A stretch of 43,740 nucleotides of DNA from Deltaproteobacteria bacterium Ga0077550. Lineage in GTDB: Bacteria; Myxococcota_A; Polyangia; Nannocystales; Nannocystaceae. This document shows, one piece after another, positions 8,297 through 18,879 of this stretch. Both the position numbers and the translations under genes were made by a program. The notes below the pieces were generated by a model. It saw only the letters and a list, made by a program, of their open reading frames with translations, was not told where the DNA came from and searched no databases. Where the stretch lies: NCBI GenBank assembly GCA_001464385.1, contig LNFB01000107.1, forward strand, positions 1-43,740. The letters run 5' to 3'. Each line of letters starts with the position of its first letter. Position 1 is the first letter of the stretch.

Positions 8297-9105
8297 CAGT
8301 CCCCCTCGTTGCACAGGCAGTCCGCCTCGGGGTCGCTCGCGTCACGGCACTCGAACACGTAGTCGATCGTGGCATAGGTCGCGCCCGCGGCGAGGTCGGG
8401 CACGCCCCACTGCTCGGGGCCGAACGCCGGGTCGCCGTCCGCCGTGACGGCCGGATCGCCGTCGAGGCCGACGTTGCGCGGCCGGAAGAACGGCCGATCG
8501 GTGACCATGAACCGCAGCGTGTGCAGCCCGGGCGACAGCGGGATGTCGGCGTCGTTGCACAGATCCACGAGGCGGTTGCCGCTGGCGTCGTCGAGCGGGA
8601 ACACCCAGAGGTCGACGGGCGCGCGCCCGGTCGGCGGGGACGTCCGGTCGCCGGCCCGATCCTCGCCGGCGTCGATGCGCTCGCCCGCGCGCCCCGGCTG
8701 CGTGTACTTCTTGTAGGCGACCGCGTCCTGCGGGTCCTCGTCGCTCGGGTCGGGATCGACGAGCGCGACGCCGTACAGCGTGTCGTCGGGGCCGTCCTCG
8801 GCGTAGACCTCGAAGCTGGGGATCGCCCGCCGGTCGCCGTCGGGGCAGAGGCAGAAGTCGCCCTCGGTGGGCGCGATGAGGCCCGAGGCCCGGGTGCGCC
8901 GGACCTGCGGGCAGTAGGCGGCGTCGAAGTTCTCCTCGACGTTGCAGCGCTCGTCCATCTCGGGGAGCGTCGGGGCGCGCTGCACGATGCGGACGGCCTC
9001 CTCGTTGTCGAGGCCGCTCTCGATGCGGATGTCTCGGTCGGGCAGGATGCACGCCGACGCGCCGGCCAAGACGATCGCGAAGCTCGGCTGTCGTCGCGCG
9101 TTCAC
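8296..9105 (-). CDS. Lipoprotein, paralogue of the upstream lipoprotein
   Basis: 269 residues. The signal peptide ends in a lipobox (GASAC, Cys 19). The mature protein shares a block layout with the next gene upstream: ACI(L/V)PD directly after the lipobox, a C-x-C-P-D block, an E-D-P/G acidic block, LCND, SPGLH-type and VTDRP motifs, and a C-terminal GVPDL..GATYA..DYVF.C block. No catalytic motif is recognised. The GTG at 9105 overlaps the upstream TGA (GTGA at 9102-9105). The function is unknown, presumably envelope-associated. Confidence 0.78.
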   Translation of the reverse strand: MNARRQPSFAIVLAGASACILPDRDIRIESGLDNEEAVRIVQRAPTLPEMDERCNVEENFDAAYCPQVRRTRASGLIAPTEGDFCLCPDGDRRAIPSFEVYAEDGPDDTLYGVALVDPDPSDEDPQDAVAYKKYTQPGRAGERIDAGEDRAGDRTSPPTGRAPVDLWVFPLDDASGNRLVDLCNDADIPLSPGLHTLRFMVTDRPFFRPRNVGLDGDPAVTADGDPAFGPEQWGVPDLAAGATYATIDYVFECRDASDPEADCLCNEGD

Positions 9106-9938
9106 ATGTCCTCCATGCCCACGCAGTTGCAGTTGGCCTCGGGATCCTGGCCGTCGTCGCACCGGAACACGTAGTCCGCGATCGCATACGTCGCGCCGCC
9201 CGGGAGATCCGGGACGCCGATCGACGCCTCCTCGACCGGGACGCGCAGGGGCTGCTTCTCTTCGTCGAGCACGAGTTCGCCGTCGTCGTCGCGCTCGAAC
9301 GGGCGGTACCACGGGCGATCGGTGACGATGATGCGCAGCGAGTGCAGGCCGGGATCGAGCTTGCCGTTCTGGGCCGCGGAGTTGTCGTTGCACAGATCGA
9401 CGCCCGTCTCGGCGCCCAGCGTCCAGCGCCGGACCAGGGGTTCGGGCCGCTCGATGGCGTCGGCGTAGCTGTTGAACCCGAGGTTCACGTTGGCCGCGGG
9501 CACGTTCGCCGGCAGGAGATTGCCGTAGGCCACGCTCTCCGAGGGATCGGCGGTGGCCGCCGGCAGATCGAGCAGCAGCGCCCCGAGGATCGCGTCCTTG
9601 GGCCGGCCGTCGTCGTCGGTGTCCGGATCCTCGACGTAGATGTCGAAGTAGCTGAGCGCGTTGCCGTCGCGGTCCGGGCAGACGCACAGCGGGGTGGTCG
9701 GGTCGACAGCGCCGAAGGGCAGCGTCTCGGGGACCAGCGGACAGCCCGGCAGGTCGACCAGCGCGTCATGGCACGCGTCGTTCGACTGCTCGGTGATCGG
9801 CACCGCCTGCACGAGGCGCACCGGTCCGGGGTTCGTCGCCTCGCCCCGCACGCGCAGGCGCGAGTCGGGCACGATGCACGCCGTCGCCGCGATCAGCAGG
9901 GCCGCGGCTGTGCGCCGCGCCACCGCTGGGCGCACCAC
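9102..9938 (-). CDS. Lipoprotein, first of a tandem paralogous pair
   Basis: 278 residues from the GTG at 9938; GTGs at 9935 and 9923 are alternatives. All keep the signal sequence ending AATAC (Cys 21 from 9938). Longer versions would overlap the activator gene's 3' end. The mature region has regularly spaced Cys (CPLVP, CVCPD, DLCND, YVFRC, CNC) and matches its downstream neighbour block by block, suggesting a tandem duplication. It ends in GMEDM, with its TGA coupled to the next GTG. No known family is recognised. It lies 16 bases after the activator gene and is probably in the same transcript. Confidence 0.75.
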   Translation of the reverse strand: MVRPAVARRTAAALLIAATACIVPDSRLRVRGEATNPGPVRLVQAVPITEQSNDACHDALVDLPGCPLVPETLPFGAVDPTTPLCVCPDRDGNALSYFDIYVEDPDTDDDGRPKDAILGALLLDLPAATADPSESVAYGNLLPANVPAANVNLGFNSYADAIERPEPLVRRWTLGAETGVDLCNDNSAAQNGKLDPGLHSLRIIVTDRPWYRPFERDDDGELVLDEEKQPLRVPVEEASIGVPDLPGGATYAIADYVFRCDDGQDPEANCNCVGMEDM

Positions 9939-9954
9939 GACGGCGCGGTGCGGC

Positions 9955-11801
<1,847 letters not shown>

Positions 11802-11802
<1 letters not shown>

Positions 11803-12887
11803 CAGAACCGGACGTGCACGCCGACGCCAGCGCCGCGAGGCGACACCATCGGGGCTGCCCGCAGACTAGCACGGCGCTTGGCCGGCCGCGTCTTGGGGCC
11901 GGTCGGCGCCACCTTGCCCTCGGCCTCGAGGCTCCGGCGCGGGACCCGGCGCACGCTCTCGGTCCTGGTCGCCTTGAAGAGGATCTGCGCGACCACGATG
12001 TCCACCGCGACGGCCCCGAGCAGCAGCCAGCCCACGACCTCCTCGGCCTGTCGTCGCCGGACGATCGCGTCCCGGCGGCGGTCGATGGCGGCCTGGTCGT
12101 CCTCGCCTCGCAGGTCGCACGTCAGCGACCCGCTCTGGAAGCCGCGCGTGCGCCGACAGCCGTCGACGACCGTCCGCTGGATCACCAGGCCGAGTCCGGC
12201 CGCGCCGAGGATGGCCTCGGCCGCGAGGAACGAGCCGCCGAGCGCGGGGCTGCCGTTGTAGAAGTGGCCGAAGCCGAGCGGGATCGCGGCGAGCACCCGC
12301 GTGCGCTTGACGGTGTTGCGCACCTCGACCTCCTGCGCGTCGTAGCGACGCTGCAGCGCGTCGTAGCGGTTGCGCTCGCGGGCGATCTCGTCGCGGCTCC
12401 CGGCGAGGTCGCTCTTGCAGACGACCAGCGACGCCTCGCACTCCTGGCCCGCGCGACCGGCCCGCTCGATCCGCAGCTCGCGGTACAGGTCGTACAGCTC
12501 GGGGCTGTAGGTGCCGTTCGGCATGCGCCACTCGTCCGAGGCCTCCATGAGCCGGTTGAGGTACGTGGCCGCCTGCTCGCGGCGCTCGGTCGAGTCGAGC
12601 GACTTGTCGCCGAGCCACGCATCGGCGAGGAGCAACAACATGTTCTCGCGTTCGGCGGGCTCGAGCGCCGCGGTGATGTCCGCCGCGAGGGGCTCGAGCA
12701 GGGCGCGCACCGTCGAGAAGTCTCCGCGCCCCCACGCCTCGCGCGCCGCCGCCAACGCGTCGCGACCGCTCGGATCGATCTTCGCCGACTTCGAGGGGGA
12801 CGTCGGGGCCGTCGCAGGGCCCGCCGCCGCCGGCAGAGTCGGGAGCGCGAGCGCGAGCGTGAGCCAGACAGTGAGCGCCGCGTGCAT
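11802..12887 (-). CDS. Exported or membrane protein with coiled coil and two C-terminal membrane segments, function unknown
   Basis: 361 residues. It has an N-terminal signal sequence ([18 protein letters not shown]) and an alpha-helical region ~40-150 that could hold TPR-like helices ([21 protein letters not shown]). A charged coiled-coil-like stretch follows (~150-195), then two hydrophobic segments ([20 protein letters not shown] region and [20 protein letters not shown]). The C-terminus is basic. No family is recognised with confidence. It sits between the kinase (65 bases upstream) and the FHA activator (ATGA overlap), so it may link envelope signals to the pathway; that is inference. 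Confidence 0.75.
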
Positions 12888-12952
12888 CGAGCCGAGCGAG
12901 CGCGAAGCCTACCCCGAACGCGGTCGCTCGCCCATGGGGATCCGGTCCGGGA

Positions 12953-14884
12953 TCAACCGGGGACCCGGGGTTCGAGGTCGCAGGACACGCGATTGGGCCC
13001 CGGGCGCAGGGTCTGCACGATCTTCTTGGGCTGGAAGTCCTCGCTCTTGAGCAGCAGCGTCACCTTGCGGGTGTCGGTGTCGACGTCGAACGGGATCGGC
13101 GGGAACTTGTCGGCCATCGCGGTGCCGTCGGGGCCGAGCAGGCCGTCGGGACAGCCGGACTCGCAGGTGACCGCGAGGCCGTTGGGCGCGCCCTCGAACG
13201 TGATCTTCGCCGGCTTGGGCGACACCTGCATGGTCACCGCGCCGCGATGGCACTCGGCCCAGGTGACGCGCCGGTGGGCTCGCCACGGGCCGTCGTCGAT
13301 CGAGACGTTCGCCTCGGCCCCGGGGAACGAGACCGGCATCGTCAGCGCGTCGATCGGCAAGGAGCTGGCGGTGCTGCCGGGCTCGCTCGGGCGGATCTTG
13401 AGCGAGAGGTTGCGCGCCGTCGGCAGGGCGATGCCTTGGAGCACGAGGGAGCACACCGATTTCGTCGGCGTGCGCAGCGGCGGCGGTCGGCCGGCGGACG
13501 CCTTCACGCCGGGGCGCACGCGGGTCGGATCGCCGGTCGTGCCGTCGACGGCGCTCAGGCCGGGCTCGGGCACCGTCGCCGGCTCGTCGTCGCCGCCCGA
13601 GCTGCGATCGCCGGCGCTCGGATCCACCGCGCGGGGCTCGGGCGGCTGCAGCGGCATGCTGCCGAGGGACGCGCCGCGCTCGGCGGGATCCAGCGCGGGC
13701 TGGGCGTCCGCGATCGCGATCGGCTCGGACCACGGCGCCCCCGGCAGCAGCACCGCGCCGGCGACGACGAGGCCCACCAGCCCGAGGGCGGCCGCGGCGA
13801 TCATCACCTGTCGCATCCGTCGCGCCCGCACGCGCAGGCGCACGAGCATGCCGCGGGCCTCGCGGTTGTCCTTGTCGTGCTCGAGCACCCGGCCGAGCAG
13901 ACGCAGCGCGCGGGCGTGCAGGCCCTCCTGCGCGGCCTGTTGGGCGCGGGCCATGAGCGCCGTCGACACGCGCGCGTCGAGATCGGCGATCGCCGACGTC
14001 GCGCCCTGGAAGTAGGCCCGAAGCTCGGCCGCGGTCGGCTCGAGGTCCATCTCGGCGAGGTAGCGCTCGAGCTCGCGGGCCATCGCGTCGGCCGACTGGA
14101 ACCGCTCGTCGGGGTTCGTCGCCAGGGCCTTGGCCAGGATCGCCTCGAGATCGCCGTCGACGAGCGGGTTCACCGTCGACGGCGGCGGGTAGTTGCCGTC
14201 GGCGATGCGGTTGAGGACCTCGTGCGGGTTGCGGCCCGCGAACGGCAGCTCGCCGGTCGCGAGCTGGTACAGCAGGATGCCGAGGGAGAAGAGATCGGTG
14301 CGCGCGTCGAGGGGCCGCCCGTTGATGAGCTCCGGCGCCATGTAGGCCGGCGAGCCGATCAGCTGCCCGGTCATCGTGAGCTTCTGGTTGTCGAGGATCT
14401 GCGCGATCCCGAAGTCCATGAGCTTGATGCAGCCGTCCTCGCGGCGGATCATCACGTTCTCGGGCTTGATGTCGCGGTGGACGATGCTGCTCTTGTGCGC
14501 GTGGACCAGCGCGAGCGCGAGGCGGTGCACCACGAGCGCGGCGACGGCGGGGCGCGCAAGGTAGTCCTGGTCGAGCCAGTCGCGCAGCGTCGGGCCGTGG
14601 ATGAACTCGGTGACGATGTAGCTCTCGCGCGTGCCCGTGCTCGCGGCCGAGTAGTCGAAGATCTCGAGGATGTTCTCGTGCCGGAGCTTCGCGACGGCGA
14701 TGGCCTCGCGCTCGAGCCGCGCCCGCGACTCGGCGCGGTCGGCGAGGTGCGGGTGCAGGACCTTGATCGCGACCTCGCGCTTGAGCACGCTGTCGATGCC
14801 GCGATAGACCACGGCCATGCCGCCGTGCCCGACTTCTTCGAGCACCTCGTACTTGTCGAGCTTGGTTCCGGCGAGCGACGGCAA
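12953..14884 (-). CDS. Transmembrane Ser/Thr protein kinase
   Basis: 643 residues. Kinase domain ~10-275: glycine loop GHGGMAVV (19-26), AIK lysine 41, HRD 136-138 in HRDIKPEN, DFG 157-159, then GSPAYMAPE. All catalytic residues are present, so it is probably active. A juxtamembrane helical region follows, a single membrane segment at ~360-382, and a ~260-residue C-terminal part that would lie outside the cytoplasm. That part has a Pro/Ser linker and a beta-rich end with Cys pairs (CSLV, CESGC). The start is a TTG at 14884, needed to keep the usual ~10 residues before the kinase domain; no better start is in frame. It heads the unit that includes the FHA activator, which makes the activator a candidate substrate. 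Confidence 0.93.
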   Translation of the reverse strand: MPSLAGTKLDKYEVLEEVGHGGMAVVYRGIDSVLKREVAIKVLHPHLADRAESRARLEREAIAVAKLRHENILEIFDYSAASTGTRESYIVTEFIHGPTLRDWLDQDYLARPAVAALVVHRLALALVHAHKSSIVHRDIKPENVMIRREDGCIKLMDFGIAQILDNQKLTMTGQLIGSPAYMAPELINGRPLDARTDLFSLGILLYQLATGELPFAGRNPHEVLNRIADGNYPPPSTVNPLVDGDLEAILAKALATNPDERFQSADAMARELERYLAEMDLEPTAAELRAYFQGATSAIADLDARVSTALMARAQQAAQEGLHARALRLLGRVLEHDKDNREARGMLVRLRVRARRMRQVMIAAAALGLVGLVVAGAVLLPGAPWSEPIAIADAQPALDPAERGASLGSMPLQPPEPRAVDPSAGDRSSGGDDEPATVPEPGLSAVDGTTGDPTRVRPGVKASAGRPPPLRTPTKSVCSLVLQGIALPTARNLSLKIRPSEPGSTASSLPIDALTMPVSFPGAEANVSIDDGPWRAHRRVTWAECHRGAVTMQVSPKPAKITFEGAPNGLAVTCESGCPDGLLGPDGTAMADKFPPIPFDVDTDTRKVTLLLKSEDFQPKKIVQTLRPGPNRVSCDLEPRVPG

Positions 14885-15225
14885 CGGAGCGGGTCCAGTC
14901 CCCCGGTGCGGGGTTCATGCGCGGGGCACGGGGTCGAGCGGTCGGCGGTGGGGTCCGAACGCGCGCCCCGCCGCACGATCGGAGGTCCTCGAATTATCGA
15001 ACAAGTCGATCGCGACCGCGCAGCACAAGCCCAAGCCGAAGGAAGAACGCGCCGAGCGAGCAATCCGGCTCAGCGGCCGACAGTCTAGCCGGATCGCCGG
15101 CCCCTCGGCCATCCCCGCCGCCCACGGTCGGCTGCGCCCTCGTTGCGCCGCGGCGCCCGCCCGAGGGGTTTGCCGACCGACCGGGGCGGTGTGGTAGAAG
15201 TTCGGGGGCCGCCCGACGGCCGATC
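14885..15225. promoter_or_regulatory. Divergent intergenic region between kinase (minus) and acyl-CoA synthetase (plus)
   Basis: 341 bases with no gene. An AT-richer patch at about 14990-15010 reads GATAAT on the minus strand, a good -10-like hexamer for the kinase unit but without a clear -35 at the right distance. On the plus strand TTGCCG (15170-15175) and TAGAAG (15195-15200) form a weak promoter-like pair with a 19-base spacer before the synthetase gene. Both calls are tentative. Confidence 0.3.
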
Positions 15226-17157
15226 ATGTCTGGAACTGCGTTCCAACCCCCAGCGAGGCCCGTCCCCGAGGGGCGCCACGTGCTCGATGCGGTCCTGCAC
15301 CACGGTCGCGTGCGCCCGAACGCGCCGGCGCTGCGTGCGAGGGTGGCGGGGTCGTGGCGGCCGACGTCGTGGTCGCAGTGGCACCAGGCGGCCCGGGAGA
15401 TCGCCGCGGGCCTCGCGGCGCGCGGGCTGCGGTCCGGGGACCGCGTGGCGGTGCTGGGTCGCGAGGGGATCACGGCACTGTCCGTCGACCTCGGGATCAC
15501 CGCGCTCGGCGCGATCGCGATCCCCCTGCCGCTCGGCGCCCCACCGCCGGAGATCGGGGCCATCCTCCGCGACGCCCAGGTCGCCTGCCTCTTCGTCGAG
15601 CCGGAGCTCGCCGCCCGCCTGGTGGGGCTCGGCGAGGTCGCGCCCCGGGTGATCGAGCTGCCGCCGCCGGACGGGGACGCCGCGGGGGGCATGGTCGCGG
15701 CGCTGCGGGACGAGGGCAGGGCAGCGCTCGCGCTGCGCGGGGAGATCGCCGCGGCCCTCGACGCGGTCCCCGAGCACCTGCGCCCGTCCGATCCGTGGTC
15801 CATCCTCTACACGTCGGGCACGACCGGCGCCCCGCGGGGCATCGTCCTCTCCCACGGCGCGGCGGTGTACCAGGGCCGCGCCCTCGCGGAGGCCAGCGCG
15901 TTCACCCCGAGCGACGAGCAGCTGCTCGCGCTGCCGACCTCGCAGGTCTTCGGCCGCATGGCGCTGCAGGCCGGGATCGCCGCGGGGACGACGACCGCGC
16001 TCGGCAGCGTCCGCAACTTCGACCGCGATCTCGTCGAGGTCGGCCCCGTGTGCTTCTCCGCGGTGCCCGAGGCCCTCGAGCGCATGGCCTGGCGCTGGCG
16101 CGAGGCGCTCGAGGCGGGGGGCTGGGCTCGACCCGCCCTCGACCGCGCCCTCGAGGTCGGGCGTCGCGTCAGCGCGCTGCAGCAGCGCGGCGAGGCGATC
16201 CCGATGACGCTCGGCGTCCAGCATCGCCTCGCCGAGCGCATGCTCCTGACGCGGATGCGGGCCCGGCTCGGCGGGCGCCTGCGTTTCATCGGCTGCGGCG
16301 GCGCGGCCCTGCGCCGCGAGCTCGCCGAGTTCTTCCACGCGTTCGGCGTCCTCGTGCTCGAGGGCTACGGCCTCACCGAGGCCGGCGGCGTGGTCTCGTG
16401 GAACCGCCCGGATCGCTTCCGCTTCGGCACGGTGGGCCAGCTGCTGCCCGGGTGCGAGGCCCACGTGGCCGAGGACGGCGAGCTGTGCGTGCGCTCGCCA
16501 TCGCTGGGCCGCCCCCTGCGGCACGACGGGGGCCAGCCCTCGATCGACGCCGAGGGCTTCCTGCACACCGGCGACGTGGTCGAGATCCAGCAGGGCTTCG
16601 TCCGGTTGGTGGGGCGCAAGCGCGACATCCTGAAGACGACGGGTGGCAAGCTCATCGCGCCGCAGAAGATCGAGCAGCGCCTGCGAGGTCACGCGGGGAT
16701 CGCCCGCGCCGTCGTGCTCGGCGAGGGCAGGGCGCGGCCCGTCGTCCTCGTCGACATCGACGACGCGGCCATGGGCGAGCTCGCGGCGGACCTGGATCTC
16801 GGCTGCCGCAGCCGCACGGATCTCGTCGAGCACCCGCGGATCCGGGCCCATGTCGCCGACGCGATCGCCGCGGTGAACGCGACGCTCGCCCGTCACGAGA
16901 CCATCACGGAGTTCGCGATGCTCGCCGAGCCCCTGCGGGCCTCCGCGGGCGAGCTCACCGCGGCGGGCGCGATTCGCCGTCAGGTCGTCGCGGCGCGCCA
17001 CGGCGCGCTCCTCGAGCCCGGATCCCCGCACATCCTGGCGGTCGCGGGCCCGGCCGCAGGTGCCCGCGGGAGCCAGTCGCTCCTCGGCGTCCCGCCCTTC
17101 GAGCTCCCGTGGTCGGGCCCCCATGCCACCCCCAAGGGGCCCCGGAGCGGTTCTTGA
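15226..17157 (+). CDS. AMP-forming acyl-CoA synthetase / AMP-dependent synthetase
   Basis: 643 residues. The adenylate-forming (ANL) superfamily is shown by the phosphate-binding motif YTSGTTGAPRG (195-205), EGYGLTEAGG, the HTGD aspartate motif and GRKRDILKTTGGKLIAPQKIE around the domain hinge. Overall length and order match long-chain fatty acyl-CoA synthetases, which activate fatty acids through an acyl-adenylate to acyl-CoA; chain-length preference is not readable. The catalytic lysine normally lies in the C-terminal subdomain, which is present. ATG at 15226 is used because the conserved N-terminus (VLDAVLHHGRVRPNAPAL) starts ~20 residues later. It is probably a single-gene transcript. Confidence 0.92.
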   Translation: MSGTAFQPPARPVPEGRHVLDAVLHHGRVRPNAPALRARVAGSWRPTSWSQWHQAAREIAAGLAARGLRSGDRVAVLGREGITALSVDLGITALGAIAIPLPLGAPPPEIGAILRDAQVACLFVEPELAARLVGLGEVAPRVIELPPPDGDAAGGMVAALRDEGRAALALRGEIAAALDAVPEHLRPSDPWSILYTSGTTGAPRGIVLSHGAAVYQGRALAEASAFTPSDEQLLALPTSQVFGRMALQAGIAAGTTTALGSVRNFDRDLVEVGPVCFSAVPEALERMAWRWREALEAGGWARPALDRALEVGRRVSALQQRGEAIPMTLGVQHRLAERMLLTRMRARLGGRLRFIGCGGAALRRELAEFFHAFGVLVLEGYGLTEAGGVVSWNRPDRFRFGTVGQLLPGCEAHVAEDGELCVRSPSLGRPLRHDGGQPSIDAEGFLHTGDVVEIQQGFVRLVGRKRDILKTTGGKLIAPQKIEQRLRGHAGIARAVVLGEGRARPVVLVDIDDAAMGELAADLDLGCRSRTDLVEHPRIRAHVADAIAAVNATLARHETITEFAMLAEPLRASAGELTAAGAIRRQVVAARHGALLEPGSPHILAVAGPAAGARGSQSLLGVPPFELPWSGPHATPKGPRSGS

Positions 17158-17166
17158 GTGGGGGGC

Positions 17167-17196
17167 TTGACGATGCACACCCGGACGCGATACACG
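17167..17196 (+). promoter_or_regulatory. Sigma-70-type promoter candidate for tRNA-Val
   Basis: TTGACG at 17167-17172 and TACACG at 17191-17196 are separated by 18 bases. The predicted start of transcription, about 17203, leaves a short leader before the tRNA at 17239. The -35 is strong and the -10 moderate. Confidence 0.5.
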
Positions 17197-17238
17197 CCCT
17201 GCCCGTCGTGCGGGCGGCAGCGTCCACACGACAACCGC

Positions 17239-17310
17239 AGGGCCGTAGCTCAGGGGTAGAGCGCTACCTTGACACGGTAGAGGTCGACGGTTCGAGACCG
17301 TCCGGCCCTA
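17239..17310 (+). tRNA. tRNA-Val (GAC)
   Basis: A full cloverleaf can be folded by eye. Acceptor AGGGCCG/CGGCCCT is fully paired, the D stem is GCTC/GAGC, the anticodon stem CTACC/GGTAG has loop TTGACAC (anticodon GAC), and the T arm GACGG-TTCGAGA-CCGTC is intact. The discriminator is A and CCA is not encoded. Confidence 0.97.
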
Positions 17311-17314
17311 CGGC

Positions 17315-17353
17315 GGCAGCCCGGATGCCGATCTTCATCGGCACCGGGCTGCC
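17315..17353 (+). terminator. Long hairpin downstream of tRNA-Val
   Basis: GGCAGCCCGG (17315-17324) pairs with CCGGGCTGCC (17344-17353), and inside it TGCCGAT pairs with ATCGGCA around a CTTC loop. This gives a 17-bp stem with one bulged A. It starts five bases after the tRNA and probably ends or trims its transcript. No T-run follows, so read-through into infC is possible. Confidence 0.55.
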
Positions 17354-17459
17354 TGCTTGACGACCGAGCGGGCGGCGTTCGAAGCTCCACCCGGCCGAAG
17401 CACCCCCTCCCTCGCGCGGGGGCCCGTCGTGCTGCACCGCCCGAACCGGAGTCATCGCC

Positions 17460-18182
17460 ATCTCTCGCACGAAATCCAGACCCGCCCCGCGTCCGTCCGA
17501 GCAGCACCGCGTCGGTCGACGCATCCGCGCCCGCGAAGTTCGCGTCATCGACGAGCACGGCGAGCAGCGCGGGATCATGACGACGCAAGACGCGATGGAT
17601 CTGGCCGCTACGGCCGGTCTGCAGCTCGTGGAGGTCAATCCGAAGGCCGTCCCCCCGGTCTGCAAGATCATGGACTATGGCAAGTTCAAATATGAAACTG
17701 CCAAGCGCGAGCGGGACGCGAAGAAGAATCAGAAGACCTCCGAGGTGAAGGAGGTCAAGTTCCGGCCGAAGACCCACGAGCACGACTTCGACTTCAAGCT
17801 CCGGCACATCCGCCGGTTCCTGGGCGAGGGCGACAAGGTCCGGCTGGTGGTCCAGTTCCGCGGCCGGGAGATCACCCACCCGGAAACCGGGCGCGCGATC
17901 CTCGACCGTGTGTGCAAAGGCGTGGTCGACCTGGCGACCGTCGCGCAGATGGCCCAGCTCGAGGGCAATCGCCTCAACATGGTCCTGGCGCCCAAGCCCC
18001 AGCGGCCCGGCGTCGTCCCGACCCCGGCGCAGCGCCCCAAACCCGCCCCAGGCACCGCTGCGGCGGGTGGGCCGGCCGCCAACGATGACGATGACTTGCC
18101 GCCGTTGCCCGACGAGGATGACGACGACGAGGACGACGACGACGACACTGCTGAGGAAGGGGCGGCGGAGCAGGGGGCGTGA
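17460..18182 (+). CDS. infC: Translation initiation factor IF-3 with rare ATC start and acidic C-terminal tail
   Basis: 240 residues from ATC at 17460. IF-3 binds the 30S subunit and checks start-codon pairing. The N-domain motif RRIRAREVRVIDEHGEQ, the linker region PPVCKIMDYGKFKYE and the C-domain RPKTHEHDFDFKLRHIRRFL...VQFRGREITHPE are clear. The first ATG (17577) would delete about 39 residues of the conserved N-domain, so the start must be upstream. GGAG (17448-17451) lies 8 bases before the ATC at 17460; an ATC at 17454 is also in frame but too close. infC genes often use AUU or AUC for autoregulation, and I recall AUC for the Myxococcus homologue dsg. The last ~55 residues form a Pro then Asp/Glu-rich tail, absent in enteric IF-3 but reminiscent of extended myxobacterial forms. 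Confidence 0.93.
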   Translation: MSRTKSRPAPRPSEQHRVGRRIRAREVRVIDEHGEQRGIMTTQDAMDLAATAGLQLVEVNPKAVPPVCKIMDYGKFKYETAKRERDAKKNQKTSEVKEVKFRPKTHEHDFDFKLRHIRRFLGEGDKVRLVVQFRGREITHPETGRAILDRVCKGVVDLATVAQMAQLEGNRLNMVLAPKPQRPGVVPTPAQRPKPAPGTAAAGGPAANDDDDLPPLPDEDDDDEDDDDDTAEEGAAEQGA

Positions 18183-18237
18183 CGCCCACTTGCCCTGGCC
18201 GCCGAACATGGGGTAGAAGCCCGCCCCCGGGGTCCGT

Positions 18238-18441
18238 ATGACCAAAATGAAGTCCCATAGTGGCGCCAAGAAGCGCTTCCGCTTCTCCGCAACTGGCAAA
18301 GCCAAGCGGAAGTTCAGCCACAAGAACCATATCCTCACCAAGAAGAATGCGGACCGTGTCCGCAAGCTCCGTGGCACGACCGTGGTCTCGAAGCCCGATC
18401 AGATCCACATCGAGCTGATGCTGCCGCACGGGGGAAGGTGA
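18238..18441 (+). CDS. rpmI: 50S ribosomal protein L35
   Basis: 67 residues, full length for L35. The N-terminal MTKMKSHSGAKKRFRFSATGKAK block and the basic KNHILTKK segment are diagnostic. It is part of the large ribosomal subunit. It lies 55 bases after infC and 3 bases before rplT in the conserved infC-rpmI-rplT order, which in many bacteria is controlled by L20 binding its own mRNA; I did not find a clear L20 site by eye. Confidence 0.96.
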   Translation: MTKMKSHSGAKKRFRFSATGKAKRKFSHKNHILTKKNADRVRKLRGTTVVSKPDQIHIELMLPHGGR

Positions 18442-18444
18442 GTC

Positions 18445-18810
18445 ATGCCACGCGCAAAACGAGGATTCAAAGCCCGTCGTCGCCGTAACCGCGTCCTGAA
18501 GTTCGCTCAGGGCTTCGTCGCCGGTCGTCGTCGCATGTGGCGTCGCGCGGTCGAGGCGGTTCACCGCGCGTGGATGCACGCGTACCGCGGCCGCAAGAAC
18601 AAGAAGCGGGACATGCGTCGTCTGTGGATCGTCCGCATCAACGCGGGCGCTCGCATCAACGGCACGACGTACAGCCGCCTGATGAACGCCCTGATGCGCG
18701 CATCGATCGAGATCGATCGCAAGGCGCTCGCCGATCTCGCGGTGGCCGATCCGGCCGCGTTCGCGAAGGTCGTCGCTGCTGCGCAGCAGGCCGCCGCCGC
18801 CGCGGCCTGA
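18445..18810 (+). CDS. rplT: 50S ribosomal protein L20
   Basis: 121 residues. The conserved start [20 protein letters not shown], the helical [28 protein letters not shown] segment and [12 protein letters not shown] are standard L20. It binds 23S rRNA early in 50S assembly and often represses its own operon. A good ribosome-binding site, GGAAGGTGAG, lies just upstream, overlapping the rpmI stop. The C-terminus is extended slightly by an alanine-rich tail. Confidence 0.96.
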   Translation: MPRAKRGFKARRRRNRVLKFAQGFVAGRRRMWRRAVEAVHRAWMHAYRGRKNKKRDMRRLWIVRINAGARINGTTYSRLMNALMRASIEIDRKALADLAVADPAAFAKVVAAAQQAAAAAA

Positions 18811-18879
18811 CCGCCGCAAGGCTGGCATCGGTCGCGCGGGATTGGCCGCGCGGCTGCGTTCTCGGCTAAGGTCTCGGCC

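Noticed and set aside
5633..8362. 909-residue plus-strand open frame across the large lipoprotein
   Set aside because: Antisense shadow. The opposite strand has a lipobox, Cys modules and an ATGA-coupled start.
17357..17385. Promoter TTGACG for infC after the tRNA-Val hairpin
   Set aside because: No acceptable -10 hexamer lies at 16-18 bases; infC may rely on read-through or another signal.
17577..17579. ATG as the infC start
   Set aside because: It would remove the conserved IF-3 N-terminal motif that is encoded in frame upstream.
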